The notes under the pieces were generated by a model. That model had not been told where the DNA came from. It did not search any database and saw nothing but the letters and a program-made list of their open reading frames with translations. The position numbers were made by a program, and so were the translations under genes. A DNA stretch of 64,000 nt from Vagococcus penaei (lineage in GTDB: Bacteria > Bacillota > Bacilli > Lactobacillales > Vagococcaceae). Of the stretch, positions 27,395 to 35,188 are shown one piece after another. The stretch is from positions 1,166,001 to 1,230,000 of the forward strand of contig NZ_CP019609.1 of NCBI RefSeq assembly GCF_001998885.1, given 5' to 3'. Positions within the stretch are counted from its first letter, which is position 1; every line of letters starts with the position of its first letter.

Positions 27395-28960
27395 TTATTT
27401 ATTCATTTCTAAAATAAGTTGGCGCACAATCTCTGTTAAATCATCAGCCGTTACCGATTCTTCAACTTGTTCTAAAGAGACAGTTGTTTGTTTTTGTAAT
27501 TCAGATGGACTAACGTTTAAAACACTATGACAGTCACTTGACTGACACTCAGTTTGATTTAGCTCTGGATGCATCTTAGTAAAAGTCTCATCATCTGAAA
27601 CAATTGTTGTCACATTTTTCAAACCATAAGCCACTTTTTTAATATTTAGTAAGTGTTTTGGACTAACATTTTCAGAAACTGAACTACCACCAAAAGTACC
27701 ACATCCTAAGGTAAATGAAATTGGAAGTCCGGTACTAATACCTGTTCCACCTTGACTACCCCCAGTATTTACTAAAATACGTGATGCTGGTTTAGCTGCA
27801 AATTTAAGTACAATATCACGATCATTAGTATGGATACTCATGGTATGACCTATACCATTTTGTAATAAATCAATACTTAAGTGACAGGCTTCTTCCCAAT
27901 CTTTTACAACATAAAAACCTAAAACTGTCGTTAATTTTTCAAACGATAACGGGTTTCCTGCACCCACACCTGTTTGACGTCCAATTAATACTTTTGTTCC
28001 TTCAGGAATAGTGATACCTGCTGCTTCAGCAATAACATCAGCTGAACGACCAACAAATTGTGCGTTCATCGCATGTCCATTTTTAAAGAGTAATTGACAA
28101 ACTTTCGTTGTTTCTGCTTCCGTCATAAAGTAGCCACCTTGAGCTTTAAACTCATCCACGACTGCTTTTTCATTGACTTCTTCACAGATAATGGATTGTT
28201 CAGATGCACAAATTGTCCCGTTATCAAATGTTTTACTTGCCATGATTTGTGATACTGCATCTTTGATATCAGCTGTGCGTTCAATATAGGCCGGTGAATT
28301 ACCTGCACCCACACCGATGGCTGGTTTTCCTGAACTATAGGCAGCTTTTACCATTCCTGGTCCACCAGTTGCAATAATCAAAGCTACTTCTGGACAATGG
28401 AGTAATTCATTCGTTGCAGCCATCGTAGGCGTCGTAACACATCCAATAATGCCACTTGGTGCACCTGCTTCAATAGCAGCCTCTAACATAATAGATGCAG
28501 CTTTTACCGTACACTCTTTAGCAGCTGGATGTGGCGCAAAAACAATAGCATTACGTGATTTTAATGCAATCATAGCTTTAAACATTACAGTCGATGTTGG
28601 ATTAGTCGATGGAATAATTCCTAATACCAGTCCGACTGGTTCTGCGACATCAAATGTGTTATGTTCATGATCTTCATGAATAATTCCAATTGTTTGTTGG
28701 TTTTTTATTTCTTCATACAATAGCGTTGAAGCTGCATGATTTTTATAGGCTTTATCAGCAACTTTACCAAAACCCGTTTCGGCAACTGCCATCTCTGCTA
28801 AACAAACCGCATGTTTCTCAGCAGCTCGGGTCATGCTTTCTAATATTCTTTCAATTTGTTCTTCCGTAAATGTTGCGATTTCTCGTGAGGCTTGATAACC
28901 GGCTCTAGCCAAATCACGCGCTTCTTGAATCGAACATAAATCTTTATCAAATGTCATCAT
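27395..28960 (-). CDS. CoA-acylating acetaldehyde dehydrogenase (EutE/PduP type), cut operon
   Basis: It oxidises acetaldehyde released by CutC to acetyl-CoA with NAD+. 521 residues. The catalytic cysteine is in FDNGTICASEQ (about Cys251), with the NAD-binding region LGIIPSTNPTSTVMFK. The first 50 residues (DKDLCSIQEARDLARAGYQA) are a predicted amphipathic encapsulation helix. The C-terminal extension (about 460-521) contains a second acidic amphipathic helix DDLTEIVRQLILEMNK. It is paired in the operon with a shorter homologue that lacks the cysteine. Start ATG 28960 or 28957 behind gaggag. Confidence 0.92.
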   Translation of the reverse strand: MMTFDKDLCSIQEARDLARAGYQASREIATFTEEQIERILESMTRAAEKHAVCLAEMAVAETGFGKVADKAYKNHAASTLLYEEIKNQQTIGIIHEDHEHNTFDVAEPVGLVLGIIPSTNPTSTVMFKAMIALKSRNAIVFAPHPAAKECTVKAASIMLEAAIEAGAPSGIIGCVTTPTMAATNELLHCPEVALIIATGGPGMVKAAYSSGKPAIGVGAGNSPAYIERTADIKDAVSQIMASKTFDNGTICASEQSIICEEVNEKAVVDEFKAQGGYFMTEAETTKVCQLLFKNGHAMNAQFVGRSADVIAEAAGITIPEGTKVLIGRQTGVGAGNPLSFEKLTTVLGFYVVKDWEEACHLSIDLLQNGIGHTMSIHTNDRDIVLKFAAKPASRILVNTGGSQGGTGISTGLPISFTLGCGTFGGSSVSENVSPKHLLNIKKVAYGLKNVTTIVSDDETFTKMHPELNQTECQSSDCHSVLNVSPSELQKQTTVSLEQVEESVTADDLTEIVRQLILEMNK

Positions 28961-28965
28961 TTAGT

Positions 28966-29640
28966 CTACTCCTCTTTTTCATCCGCTTTGCTTAAATAAG
29001 TGATAATCGTCTCGACTAATGTTCGCTTACTAACATGATGGACTTCTTTTTTACTTAATGGGAAATTCAGCCAACTCTTAGCAAATACTCTTAGTTCAGA
29101 CACTTTTTTCGCCATCAACCAATCTTTTGCTTGCTGCTGATTACCATCAGTTATAAATGTCATCAGCTGTTCTTTCACTGAATTTTTTTTAGGTTGTTCA
29201 TTACTTGGACTCGACTGAATATCTTCAATATCTATTGGCTGTTCATCTTCAGTAATAACTAATTCAACCTCTTCTAATTCAGTATTGTTATTACCTAATT
29301 CATCTATTACAGTCATATCTATTAACACTTCTTCTGCCAAGACATTTTCTTGTTGCTCATTTGCGTTGACCGGTAATATATCTGCTAGGCTATTATCAGG
29401 ACGAGGGATGACGTGTGTTGAAAGTAAACAATTTTGACATAAACGAGTGACAGCTGAACTGCCTGCATCGACTGCCGTTTTAACTGCACCAACATCTCCT
29501 TCGATCATTACGGTAACTAGGCCTCCACCAACTATCTCTTTTCCAATTAGTTGGACATTTGCCGATTTCAGCATGACATCGCATGCTTCAACAGCACCAA
29601 TCAGACCAGTCGTTTCAATTAAACCTAATGCTTGTTTCAT
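28966..29640 (-). CDS. BMC-H shell protein with acidic linker and SAP-like C-terminal domain
   Basis: 224 residues, ATG 29640 behind gaaaggag. Residues 1-93 are a canonical BMC domain (LGLIETTGLIGAVEACDVMLK; EGDVGAVKTAVDAG). Residues 94-155 are an acidic linker. Residues about 160-220 are a small helical domain, KVSELRVFAKSWLNF...SKRTLVETIITYLSK, which has the helix-extended-helix pattern of SAP/Rho_N-like folds. EutK and PduK also carry C-terminal additions, but of other types. It would form facet hexamers with a domain projecting to one side; whether that tail binds nucleic acid or cargo is unknown. Confidence 0.85.
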   Translation of the reverse strand: MKQALGLIETTGLIGAVEACDVMLKSANVQLIGKEIVGGGLVTVMIEGDVGAVKTAVDAGSSAVTRLCQNCLLSTHVIPRPDNSLADILPVNANEQQENVLAEEVLIDMTVIDELGNNNTELEEVELVITEDEQPIDIEDIQSSPSNEQPKKNSVKEQLMTFITDGNQQQAKDWLMAKKVSELRVFAKSWLNFPLSKKEVHHVSKRTLVETIITYLSKADEKEE

Positions 29641-29674
29641 AGTCGACTCCTTTCAAGCTATCAATGGTTCTTTT

Positions 29675-30277
29675 TTAATCCTTATACTCTAGATACGTCA
29701 GCTTCGTGTCGTCTAAGGCTGTTAATAAAAAGCCTTTTTCTTTTGGTAGAAAAATAGTGTCGCCTGAAATTAGATGAAACACGTTCTGGTTGTCCGTTGT
29801 TACTGTTAACTCCCCATCTAATACATCAATTTGATAATCAGTGACTTCTTTCCAAGAATAATTTGTTTGAACAAGTTGCATACGGCCAGTCACAACTGAT
29901 TGGCGTTTGCTTAATTCTTGATAACACAATTTTTGTCCATAACAGTCAATTTTTTCATGCAATAATTGAATTGTCTTACCTTTAATTTGTGTTAATCCAG
30001 ATTCATGGGTAAGCGACTGAAATGGAATCTGCTCTGTCAAAATTCCAGGTGTCTGTAACAGAACTTTGAGTAAAGCGACTAATTGGTCTTGATTGATTTG
30101 ATTTAAATCGAGCATCGGCTCAACACAAGCTGTTTCCTGTTGTTGGATAGAAATACCGTATTCTTCGGCTAAATCTTTAGCTAAAGATGTTACGATTGAC
30201 TTTGAATCAACAACTAATGTGTGCAAACCTTGCTCATGACACTGCTCAATATCTTTTGCACAGATAAGCTTTTTCAT
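29675..30277 (-). CDS. eutQ: EutQ-like cupin protein
   Basis: I start it at ATG 30277 (MKKLICAKDIEQ) after gaaagaagtg. About 200 residues. The first 50 residues (MKKLICAKDIEQCHEQG, then DLAEEYGISI) resemble the N-terminal segment shared by Eut proteins. A helical linker follows. From about 110 to the end is a single cupin barrel with YQIDVLDGELTVTT and FHLISGDTIFLPKEKGF, as in EutQ. EutQ of Salmonella has acetate-kinase activity, and the operon has no other acetate kinase, so it may fill that step (inference). Confidence 0.8.
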   Translation of the reverse strand: MKKLICAKDIEQCHEQGLHTLVVDSKSIVTSLAKDLAEEYGISIQQQETACVEPMLDLNQINQDQLVALLKVLLQTPGILTEQIPFQSLTHESGLTQIKGKTIQLLHEKIDCYGQKLCYQELSKRQSVVTGRMQLVQTNYSWKEVTDYQIDVLDGELTVTTDNQNVFHLISGDTIFLPKEKGFLLTALDDTKLTYLEYKD

Positions 30278-30303
30278 TGAAACACTTCTTTCCATTTTAT
30301 AAA

Positions 30304-30567
30304 TTAAATCGTGCCACAACTCTCATCCACAATTCCGACAACCGCAGCATCAACTGGGATTAAATCATCTGCAAGCATTTTTCGTGCTGCTGAGCCAGTT
30401 GCAATAATCACACGGTCACCAATTCCTGCTCCAATAACATCACAGACGACCATTCGTTCACCTTGGCGCACACCATCTGTTATCTCAGCAAGCATTAATT
30501 TTAAGCCATTTAATTTTTCTGATTTGCGTGTTGCCCACACATTATCTACTAACGTTGCGATTACCAT
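30304..30567 (-). CDS. eutN: EutN/CcmL-type pentameric vertex protein (BMC-P)
   Basis: 87 residues, start ATG 30567, overlapping the upstream gene by 7 bp. Typical BMC-P features: short beta barrel MVIATLVDNVWATRKSEKL at the N-terminus, VCDVIGAGIGDRVIIATGSAAR, and the C-terminal VDAAVVGIVDE. Pentamers of this family cap the vertices of the shell. It is the only vertex protein in the operon. Confidence 0.93.
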   Translation of the reverse strand: MVIATLVDNVWATRKSEKLNGLKLMLAEITDGVRQGERMVVCDVIGAGIGDRVIIATGSAARKMLADDLIPVDAAVVGIVDESCGTI

Positions 30568-30860
30568 TGGCGTATTTTCTCCCTTTTTTGGATTTCTTCA
30601 ATTGCAGCTGTGACAGAAGCTGTATCACCAAAAATAGCCAACATAATCATATTTTGGGGACAAATACCTTTGATGTCTTCTACCACCACACCAGCTGCTT
30701 TTTCAGCAACATCGGCTGCACAAATCATTTCAATCAGTTTTCCTTGAACTAAACCGACAGCATCTGAATCGATAATTAACTCTTTTGGACCAGAACCCTT
30801 ACGACGATTCAGAATCGACAAAGTATTTTTTCCTGGTGACTTAATGATTCGACAATCCAT
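30561..30860 (-). CDS. GrpU-like BMC shell protein with GxCPQ motif
   Basis: I start it at ATG 30860 (MDCRIIKSPGKN) behind aaggagg. 99 residues. It is a divergent BMC domain: LIEMICAADVAEKAAGVVVEDIKG followed by GICPQNMIMLAIFGDTASV. The G-x-C-P-Q motif is the one reported for GrpU, a glycyl-radical microcompartment shell protein that binds an iron-sulfur cluster in the hexamer pore. So this protein probably holds or conducts an Fe-S centre through the shell (inference from the motif). It sits between EutJ and the vertex protein. Confidence 0.8.
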   Translation of the reverse strand: MDCRIIKSPGKNTLSILNRRKGSGPKELIIDSDAVGLVQGKLIEMICAADVAEKAAGVVVEDIKGICPQNMIMLAIFGDTASVTAAIEEIQKREKIRQW

Positions 30861-30874
30861 ACAAGTTGTCCTCC

Positions 30875-31720
30875 TTATTCTAAAATAGTTGTTGTACAAC
30901 TTTTGGCAATACCTAGTGGTGTCACGAACATCGGATTACTAGGTTTAAATGTTGGTACATTAATGATTTTTTCAATAATTGTTTCGATGCCAGTAAAACA
31001 TGCGGAACCACCCACAAGATAAACTTGTTCAACATCATAGCCCGCAATTTGTTGATTAATAATCGATCCAATTTTTTCAATCACTGGCTTTAAAGTGGTA
31101 ACTAATAGTTGATGGTTGGCTTCATCGCGTTTAAACAGTTCGGCTTCTTGAAAGGATACCTTCTTAGCTCCTGCAACAACTAATGAAAAATGTGTCCCAC
31201 CAGTTGCTTCGTCATCTACTTTTATGACCTCACCATTTTTCAAAATCGAAATACCTGTTGTTCCACCACCAATATCCACCACAGCACCATTTTTAATACC
31301 TAAAACTTCATTAGCAGCAGTTGGTTCATCAAGTAATGCAGTTAACTCAAAACCAGCGCTTTGAACGACGTTCTTAATCGCACCTGAATCTAGTGCATCC
31401 GTTCCTGGTGGAATAGCAGCAGCAGCATAATATAATTCTGCATCCAATTCCTCTTCTAACTGATGTTTTAATTCACGAACAATATTAACTGCTCCAATGT
31501 AATCAACAATCATGCCATCTCGAACTACGTCAGCATAGCGATAAGCACCTGCAACTGGTTCATAATTTTCATCAAGTACACAGAGCACGATACAAGCCGT
31601 CCCTAGGTCAACACCAGTATAATAAACGGCTGATTTAGTTATAATTGGTTGAGCAATTACTTTTTCGAATTGTTTAATGAGTTGGTCATATTGAGTTATT
31701 TCTGCCGTACTTTTCACCAT
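30875..31720 (-). CDS. eutJ: EutJ-like chaperone/actin-fold ATPase
   Basis: Start ATG 31720 behind aggagtgaagta; it overlaps the preceding stop by one base (TAATG). About 281 residues of the Hsp70/actin fold: phosphate-1 YTGVDLGTACIV, phosphate-2 VVDIGGGTTGISIL, adenosine motif VYLVGGSACFTGIE. EutJ is assumed to help fold or assemble microcompartment enzymes; its exact role is not established. Its presence is normal in eut and cut loci. Confidence 0.88.
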   Translation of the reverse strand: MVKSTAEITQYDQLIKQFEKVIAQPIITKSAVYYTGVDLGTACIVLCVLDENYEPVAGAYRYADVVRDGMIVDYIGAVNIVRELKHQLEEELDAELYYAAAAIPPGTDALDSGAIKNVVQSAGFELTALLDEPTAANEVLGIKNGAVVDIGGGTTGISILKNGEVIKVDDEATGGTHFSLVVAGAKKVSFQEAELFKRDEANHQLLVTTLKPVIEKIGSIINQQIAGYDVEQVYLVGGSACFTGIETIIEKIINVPTFKPSNPMFVTPLGIAKSCTTTILE

Positions 31721-32259
31721 TACTTCACTCCTAAAAGCTGATAGATTATTTGTAAACACGTCTGTCTAATATTGATTAAGTGATTGCGATACTCTTCGTC
31801 AATCTGCGTTGTTAGATAGGCTAAGGACGTGACTATCCGCTCTAACGCCAGTAGAAGCGGGCCTTTATTGCTCAAAATATATAGCATTCGTAGCTGATAA
31901 GTTGACTCGGTGAACGGATTCACCTCTACATTATTCTGTTTATCAACAATGCTATCTGCTAGTTCAAATAATGTTTCACAAAGTTGGTAGTCACAGTCAT
32001 AAGCTAAACGAGCTGCAGCTAATAAATCCAACTGACAATTTTTTAGTAATAATTCAGTATAGTCAGCACTAATTGCTTGAGTATCCATACTAGATGAATC
32101 CTCAAGTACTTCAGTCCCAGGTTTGATTAATAAAATTTGACGATCAGCTAAAAATTGACGTGCTTCCGGGGTTAAACGATCATTCGATGATAAACGGTAT
32201 TCAGTAAAAACTTGTTGTCGGTAACGATATCTTAATTCCGTTTCAGTGACAAAATGCAT
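31720..32259 (-). CDS. EutT-N-terminus-like protein of unknown role
   Basis: 179 residues. The first 50 (FVTETELRYRYRQQVFTEYR, then LTPEARQFLADRQILL) resemble the N-terminal arm of EutT/PduO-type cobalamin adenosyltransferases and related Eut proteins. The remainder is helical (LDLLAAARLAYDCDYQLCETL...). It lacks the HxxC/CxxC metal-binding residues that define EutT. No B12-dependent enzyme is in the window, so an adenosyltransferase activity is doubtful; the N-terminal arm may instead be a packing signal. It abuts the alcohol dehydrogenase stop with no gap. Confidence 0.65.
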   Translation of the reverse strand: MHFVTETELRYRYRQQVFTEYRLSSNDRLTPEARQFLADRQILLIKPGTEVLEDSSSMDTQAISADYTELLLKNCQLDLLAAARLAYDCDYQLCETLFELADSIVDKQNNVEVNPFTESTYQLRMLYILSNKGPLLLALERIVTSLAYLTTQIDEEYRNHLINIRQTCLQIIYQLLGVK

Positions 32260-33402
32260 TTAACGGCCCCCTTTAGACAACTTTAAATAGATACCTTTCA
32301 AATCTTCAAGACTCGGTTGACGTGGATTAGTCAGCGTACATTTATCCGCCAAAGCATTTTCTGCCATATCTGAAACGGCTGTTCGATACTCGGTAGTATC
32401 TAGACCATATTCTTCAATCGTTTTAGGAATTTCTAGTTGATTTAACTGTCTATTTAAACTAGAAATGAGCCCTCTGACTGTTGCCTTAGGGGTGCCACAT
32501 TTAATTCCTAAAACATGAGCCAGTGCTTCATAACGTTTTAAAGCTGGCGTTTCCTCAGCTAAATCTAAACCGGCATTGTAGCTAATCACATGTGGTAACA
32601 ACATCGCGTTTACTCGACCATGTGGCATATGGAATCTACCACCTAATGCGTGAGCTAAACTATGACAAATTCCTAAAGAAGCTTCACTAAAAGCGATGCC
32701 AGCCAAACATGATGCATTGTGCATTTTTTCGCGTGCATAGGCATTATCGCCATGCTTGACTACTGGTACTAATTGTTCCCAGACCATCTTCATACCTTTT
32801 TCCGCACACGCATCGGTAAAGTCAGATGCGTGTGTTGACGCAAATGCTTCAAAGCAATGAGTTAAAACATCTAATCCAGTGTCTGCAGTAATAGTTGCTG
32901 GAACACTGCTAGTAAGTGTTGGATCCAAAATCGCTATATCTGGTACCATGTCATCACTAACTAAAGCATATTTTGCTTGTGTTTGTTTATCTGTAATAAC
33001 AGAAAAAGCCGTCACTTCACTCCCAGTCCCACTAGTTGTTGGTATACAAATCAATTTGACAGTTGCTGGTTGACTAAGTGTTGTCTGGTAGATTTTACGA
33101 ATTGCTTTAGCTGCATCCATCGCTGATCCACCGCCCAAAGCGATAATTGTCTGAGGTTGAACAGCTAGAGTGACTGCAACACCTTGGCTAACAACTTCAA
33201 TTGTGGGATCAGGAATAATCTCTGAAAACAAGGCGTAATCAGTCTTAGTTGCCTCCAACCTCTCTGTCACCTGTTTGACCATTCCAGATGTTTTCATGAA
33301 CGGGTCACAGATAATCAAAACCGTTCCCAATGTCATAGCTGTTAATTGCTCCAAAGCTTGTTGACCAAAATAAATGGCAGTTGGCATTTTAAAACTTTCC
33401 AT
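32260..33402 (-). CDS. Iron-containing alcohol dehydrogenase (EutG/PduQ type)
   Basis: It reduces acetaldehyde to ethanol and regenerates NAD+ in the compartment. 380 residues of family III alcohol dehydrogenases: N-terminal AIYFGQQALEQL, nucleotide loop ALGGGSAMDAAKAI, and iron-ligand histidines in GICHSLAHALGGRFHMPHGRVNA. Start ATG 33402 behind ggaggagttaataa; it overlaps the EutP-like gene by 14 bp. With the aldehyde dehydrogenase it balances redox from choline breakdown. Confidence 0.92.
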   Translation of the reverse strand: MESFKMPTAIYFGQQALEQLTAMTLGTVLIICDPFMKTSGMVKQVTERLEATKTDYALFSEIIPDPTIEVVSQGVAVTLAVQPQTIIALGGGSAMDAAKAIRKIYQTTLSQPATVKLICIPTTSGTGSEVTAFSVITDKQTQAKYALVSDDMVPDIAILDPTLTSSVPATITADTGLDVLTHCFEAFASTHASDFTDACAEKGMKMVWEQLVPVVKHGDNAYAREKMHNASCLAGIAFSEASLGICHSLAHALGGRFHMPHGRVNAMLLPHVISYNAGLDLAEETPALKRYEALAHVLGIKCGTPKATVRGLISSLNRQLNQLEIPKTIEEYGLDTTEYRTAVSDMAENALADKCTLTNPRQPSLEDLKGIYLKLSKGGR

Positions 33403-33859
33403 TTATTAACTCCTCCCTTCTCTCTAAAATAAACTGTGCAACAGTTTTTAATTGCGCCTGATCGTCTAATGACCAAACTATATATGGTTGCTTAACCCCC
33501 ATGGATTGTAGATTTTTTTCTCCCAAGTCTAGAGTTTCTTTTGATATTGTCGCTTCCTGACTACTAATCATTCCAATCACAGGTTTCGTAAAAGCTTTTG
33601 CAAATTGTGGTGGATATATTTTACGTGTTTGTTGGTCGGTCCATATCATAACAACTAAATTTACACTCTGTTGTAATGAAATAATATGTTTATGCATCCA
33701 TGGACTAGCTAGGTAAGTTTCTGGCACAATAATTGTTTCTTTTCCGTAAACCAAACTAGCTCGATTTTTAACCTCAGTCATCTCACAGTTAAGTTGACTA
33801 GCTAAACGAGCCTTGCCACTATTATCCGTACCAATAAGTAAAATTCGTTTTTTTATCAT
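33389..33859 (-). CDS. eutP: EutP/PduV-like GTPase-fold protein
   Basis: 156 residues, ATG 33859 overlapping the preceding stop (ATGA). The P-loop IGTDNSGKARL replaces the usual GxxxxGK[ST] with K-A, so nucleotide binding may be weakened. Other parts fit EutP: VYGKETIIVPETYLASPWMHKHI, VNLVVMIWTDQQTRKIYPP and PVIGMISS. EutP/PduV proteins associate with microcompartments; their role is not settled (EutP has been reported to act in acetate metabolism in Salmonella). Confidence 0.83.
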   Translation of the reverse strand: MIKKRILLIGTDNSGKARLASQLNCEMTEVKNRASLVYGKETIIVPETYLASPWMHKHIISLQQSVNLVVMIWTDQQTRKIYPPQFAKAFTKPVIGMISSQEATISKETLDLGEKNLQSMGVKQPYIVWSLDDQAQLKTVAQFILERREELINGKF

Positions 33860-34200
33860 GTCCTTGTTAATCCTTCAACACTGAAACCTAAATTATCATG
33901 TAGGATTCTTAGAACATCTTCTAGCGCAATCGCAACGCTCTGAACATCGCCCTGAATAACAACAGATCCAGTAAAACGGTCTAAAAATCCAATCGTCACA
34001 TCTGCAGCTTTACTAGCAATATCAGCTGCTATCATCGCTGTTTCAAATGGTGATAAAGTTAGAATCCCAATAGCTCCTATTGGCTCAACACCTAAAGATT
34101 CATAAATATCATTAGCTGGTGAAGCAATTAAGTGTGCCAATGTTACTTGTTTGCCCGGTACTGACTCTTGGATGACTCTTTGAATATCTTGATTCTTCAT
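33856..34200 (-). CDS. eutS: EutS/PduU-type permuted BMC shell protein
   Basis: 114 residues, ATG 34200 behind taggaggg. A circularly permuted BMC domain: RVIQESVPGKQVTLAHLIAS, IGILTLSPFETAMIAADIA and TIGFLDRFTGSVVIQGDV are EutS/PduU signatures. These hexamers carry a small beta barrel over the pore and may sit at edges. It follows CutD by 11 bp. Confidence 0.9.
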   Translation of the reverse strand: MKNQDIQRVIQESVPGKQVTLAHLIASPANDIYESLGVEPIGAIGILTLSPFETAMIAADIASKAADVTIGFLDRFTGSVVIQGDVQSVAIALEDVLRILHDNLGFSVEGLTRT

Positions 34201-34211
34201 AGTGCACCCTC

Positions 34212-35162
34212 CTAATGTCTAACGACTTGGACAGGAAAATCATAAGCTTTAATCCAACCTTCAATTTGATCTAATTCATCACGACTAAGACTAGGATCGC
34301 CATCAACCGGATAATCTAATCCTAATTGCCCGTACTTATTTACACCTAATTTATGATACGGTAATAAATCAATTCCCTGAAAATTCGGTAAATCTTTATA
34401 AGGTAATAAAAACTCAATAATAGCTTTAATTTCCGTTTCACTTGAATTGATTCCTTTAAGCATCGGCATCCGTACATGAACATTATGTCCTAATCGCAAC
34501 AACTCTTTTAAGTTGGCTAGAATCCGTTCATTACTGACACCAGTTAATTCATTATGGCGAACTGGATCCATGTGTTTTAAATCAAATAAAAACCAGTCAA
34601 CATACTCTGCTATTTTAAAAAGTCGGTCCATACGTGTATAACCACACGTTTCAATTGCTGTATTAACCCCATCTTCTTTGCAGGCTTTTAACAATGCCAA
34701 CGCTGCTTCAGGCTGAGCTGTACACTCACCACCACTTAACGTTACACCACCACCTGACATTTCATAAAAAGCATCATCTTCATGAATAATCTCCATCAAT
34801 TCTGAAATGGTTCTTATTTCACCTGAAATATTCAACGCTGTCATCGGACAAACGTCCACACATTTACGACAACCGTTACAAATTTTTTCACGGTCCACTT
34901 GGTGCTCGCCATTATCATCCATATAGTGGATGCCTAGTGGACAAACGTCCACACAGGCACCACAATCGGAACATAAACTTTGTTTATACATCACTTGATA
35001 TTTATGTGAAATTCCTTCTGGGTTTGAACACCACTGACAACGTAGCGGGCATCCTTTTAAAAATACAAGCGTCCGTATGCCAGGACCATCATGTACATTA
35101 TATTTTTGCACATTAAAAACCATTGCTTGGCGTTCAACACTACTATTTGATTGACTTGTCAT
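34212..35162 (-). CDS. cutD: Choline TMA-lyase activating enzyme CutD (radical SAM)
   Basis: It installs the glycyl radical on CutC using S-adenosylmethionine. 316 residues, ATG 35162 behind aggagatgagcacaa. The radical SAM cluster motif is GCPLRCQWCSNPEG (CxxxCxxC). Two ferredoxin-like clusters follow (CSDCGACVDVC; CNGCRKCVDVC), as in all GRE activases of this group. The SAM-binding GGE-like motif is GGGVTLSGGECTAQ. It is directly downstream of cutC (26 bp). Confidence 0.95.
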   Translation of the reverse strand: MTSQSNSSVERQAMVFNVQKYNVHDGPGIRTLVFLKGCPLRCQWCSNPEGISHKYQVMYKQSLCSDCGACVDVCPLGIHYMDDNGEHQVDREKICNGCRKCVDVCPMTALNISGEIRTISELMEIIHEDDAFYEMSGGGVTLSGGECTAQPEAALALLKACKEDGVNTAIETCGYTRMDRLFKIAEYVDWFLFDLKHMDPVRHNELTGVSNERILANLKELLRLGHNVHVRMPMLKGINSSETEIKAIIEFLLPYKDLPNFQGIDLLPYHKLGVNKYGQLGLDYPVDGDPSLSRDELDQIEGWIKAYDFPVQVVRH

Positions 35163-35188
35163 TTGTGCTCATCTCCTAAAAAATCATT

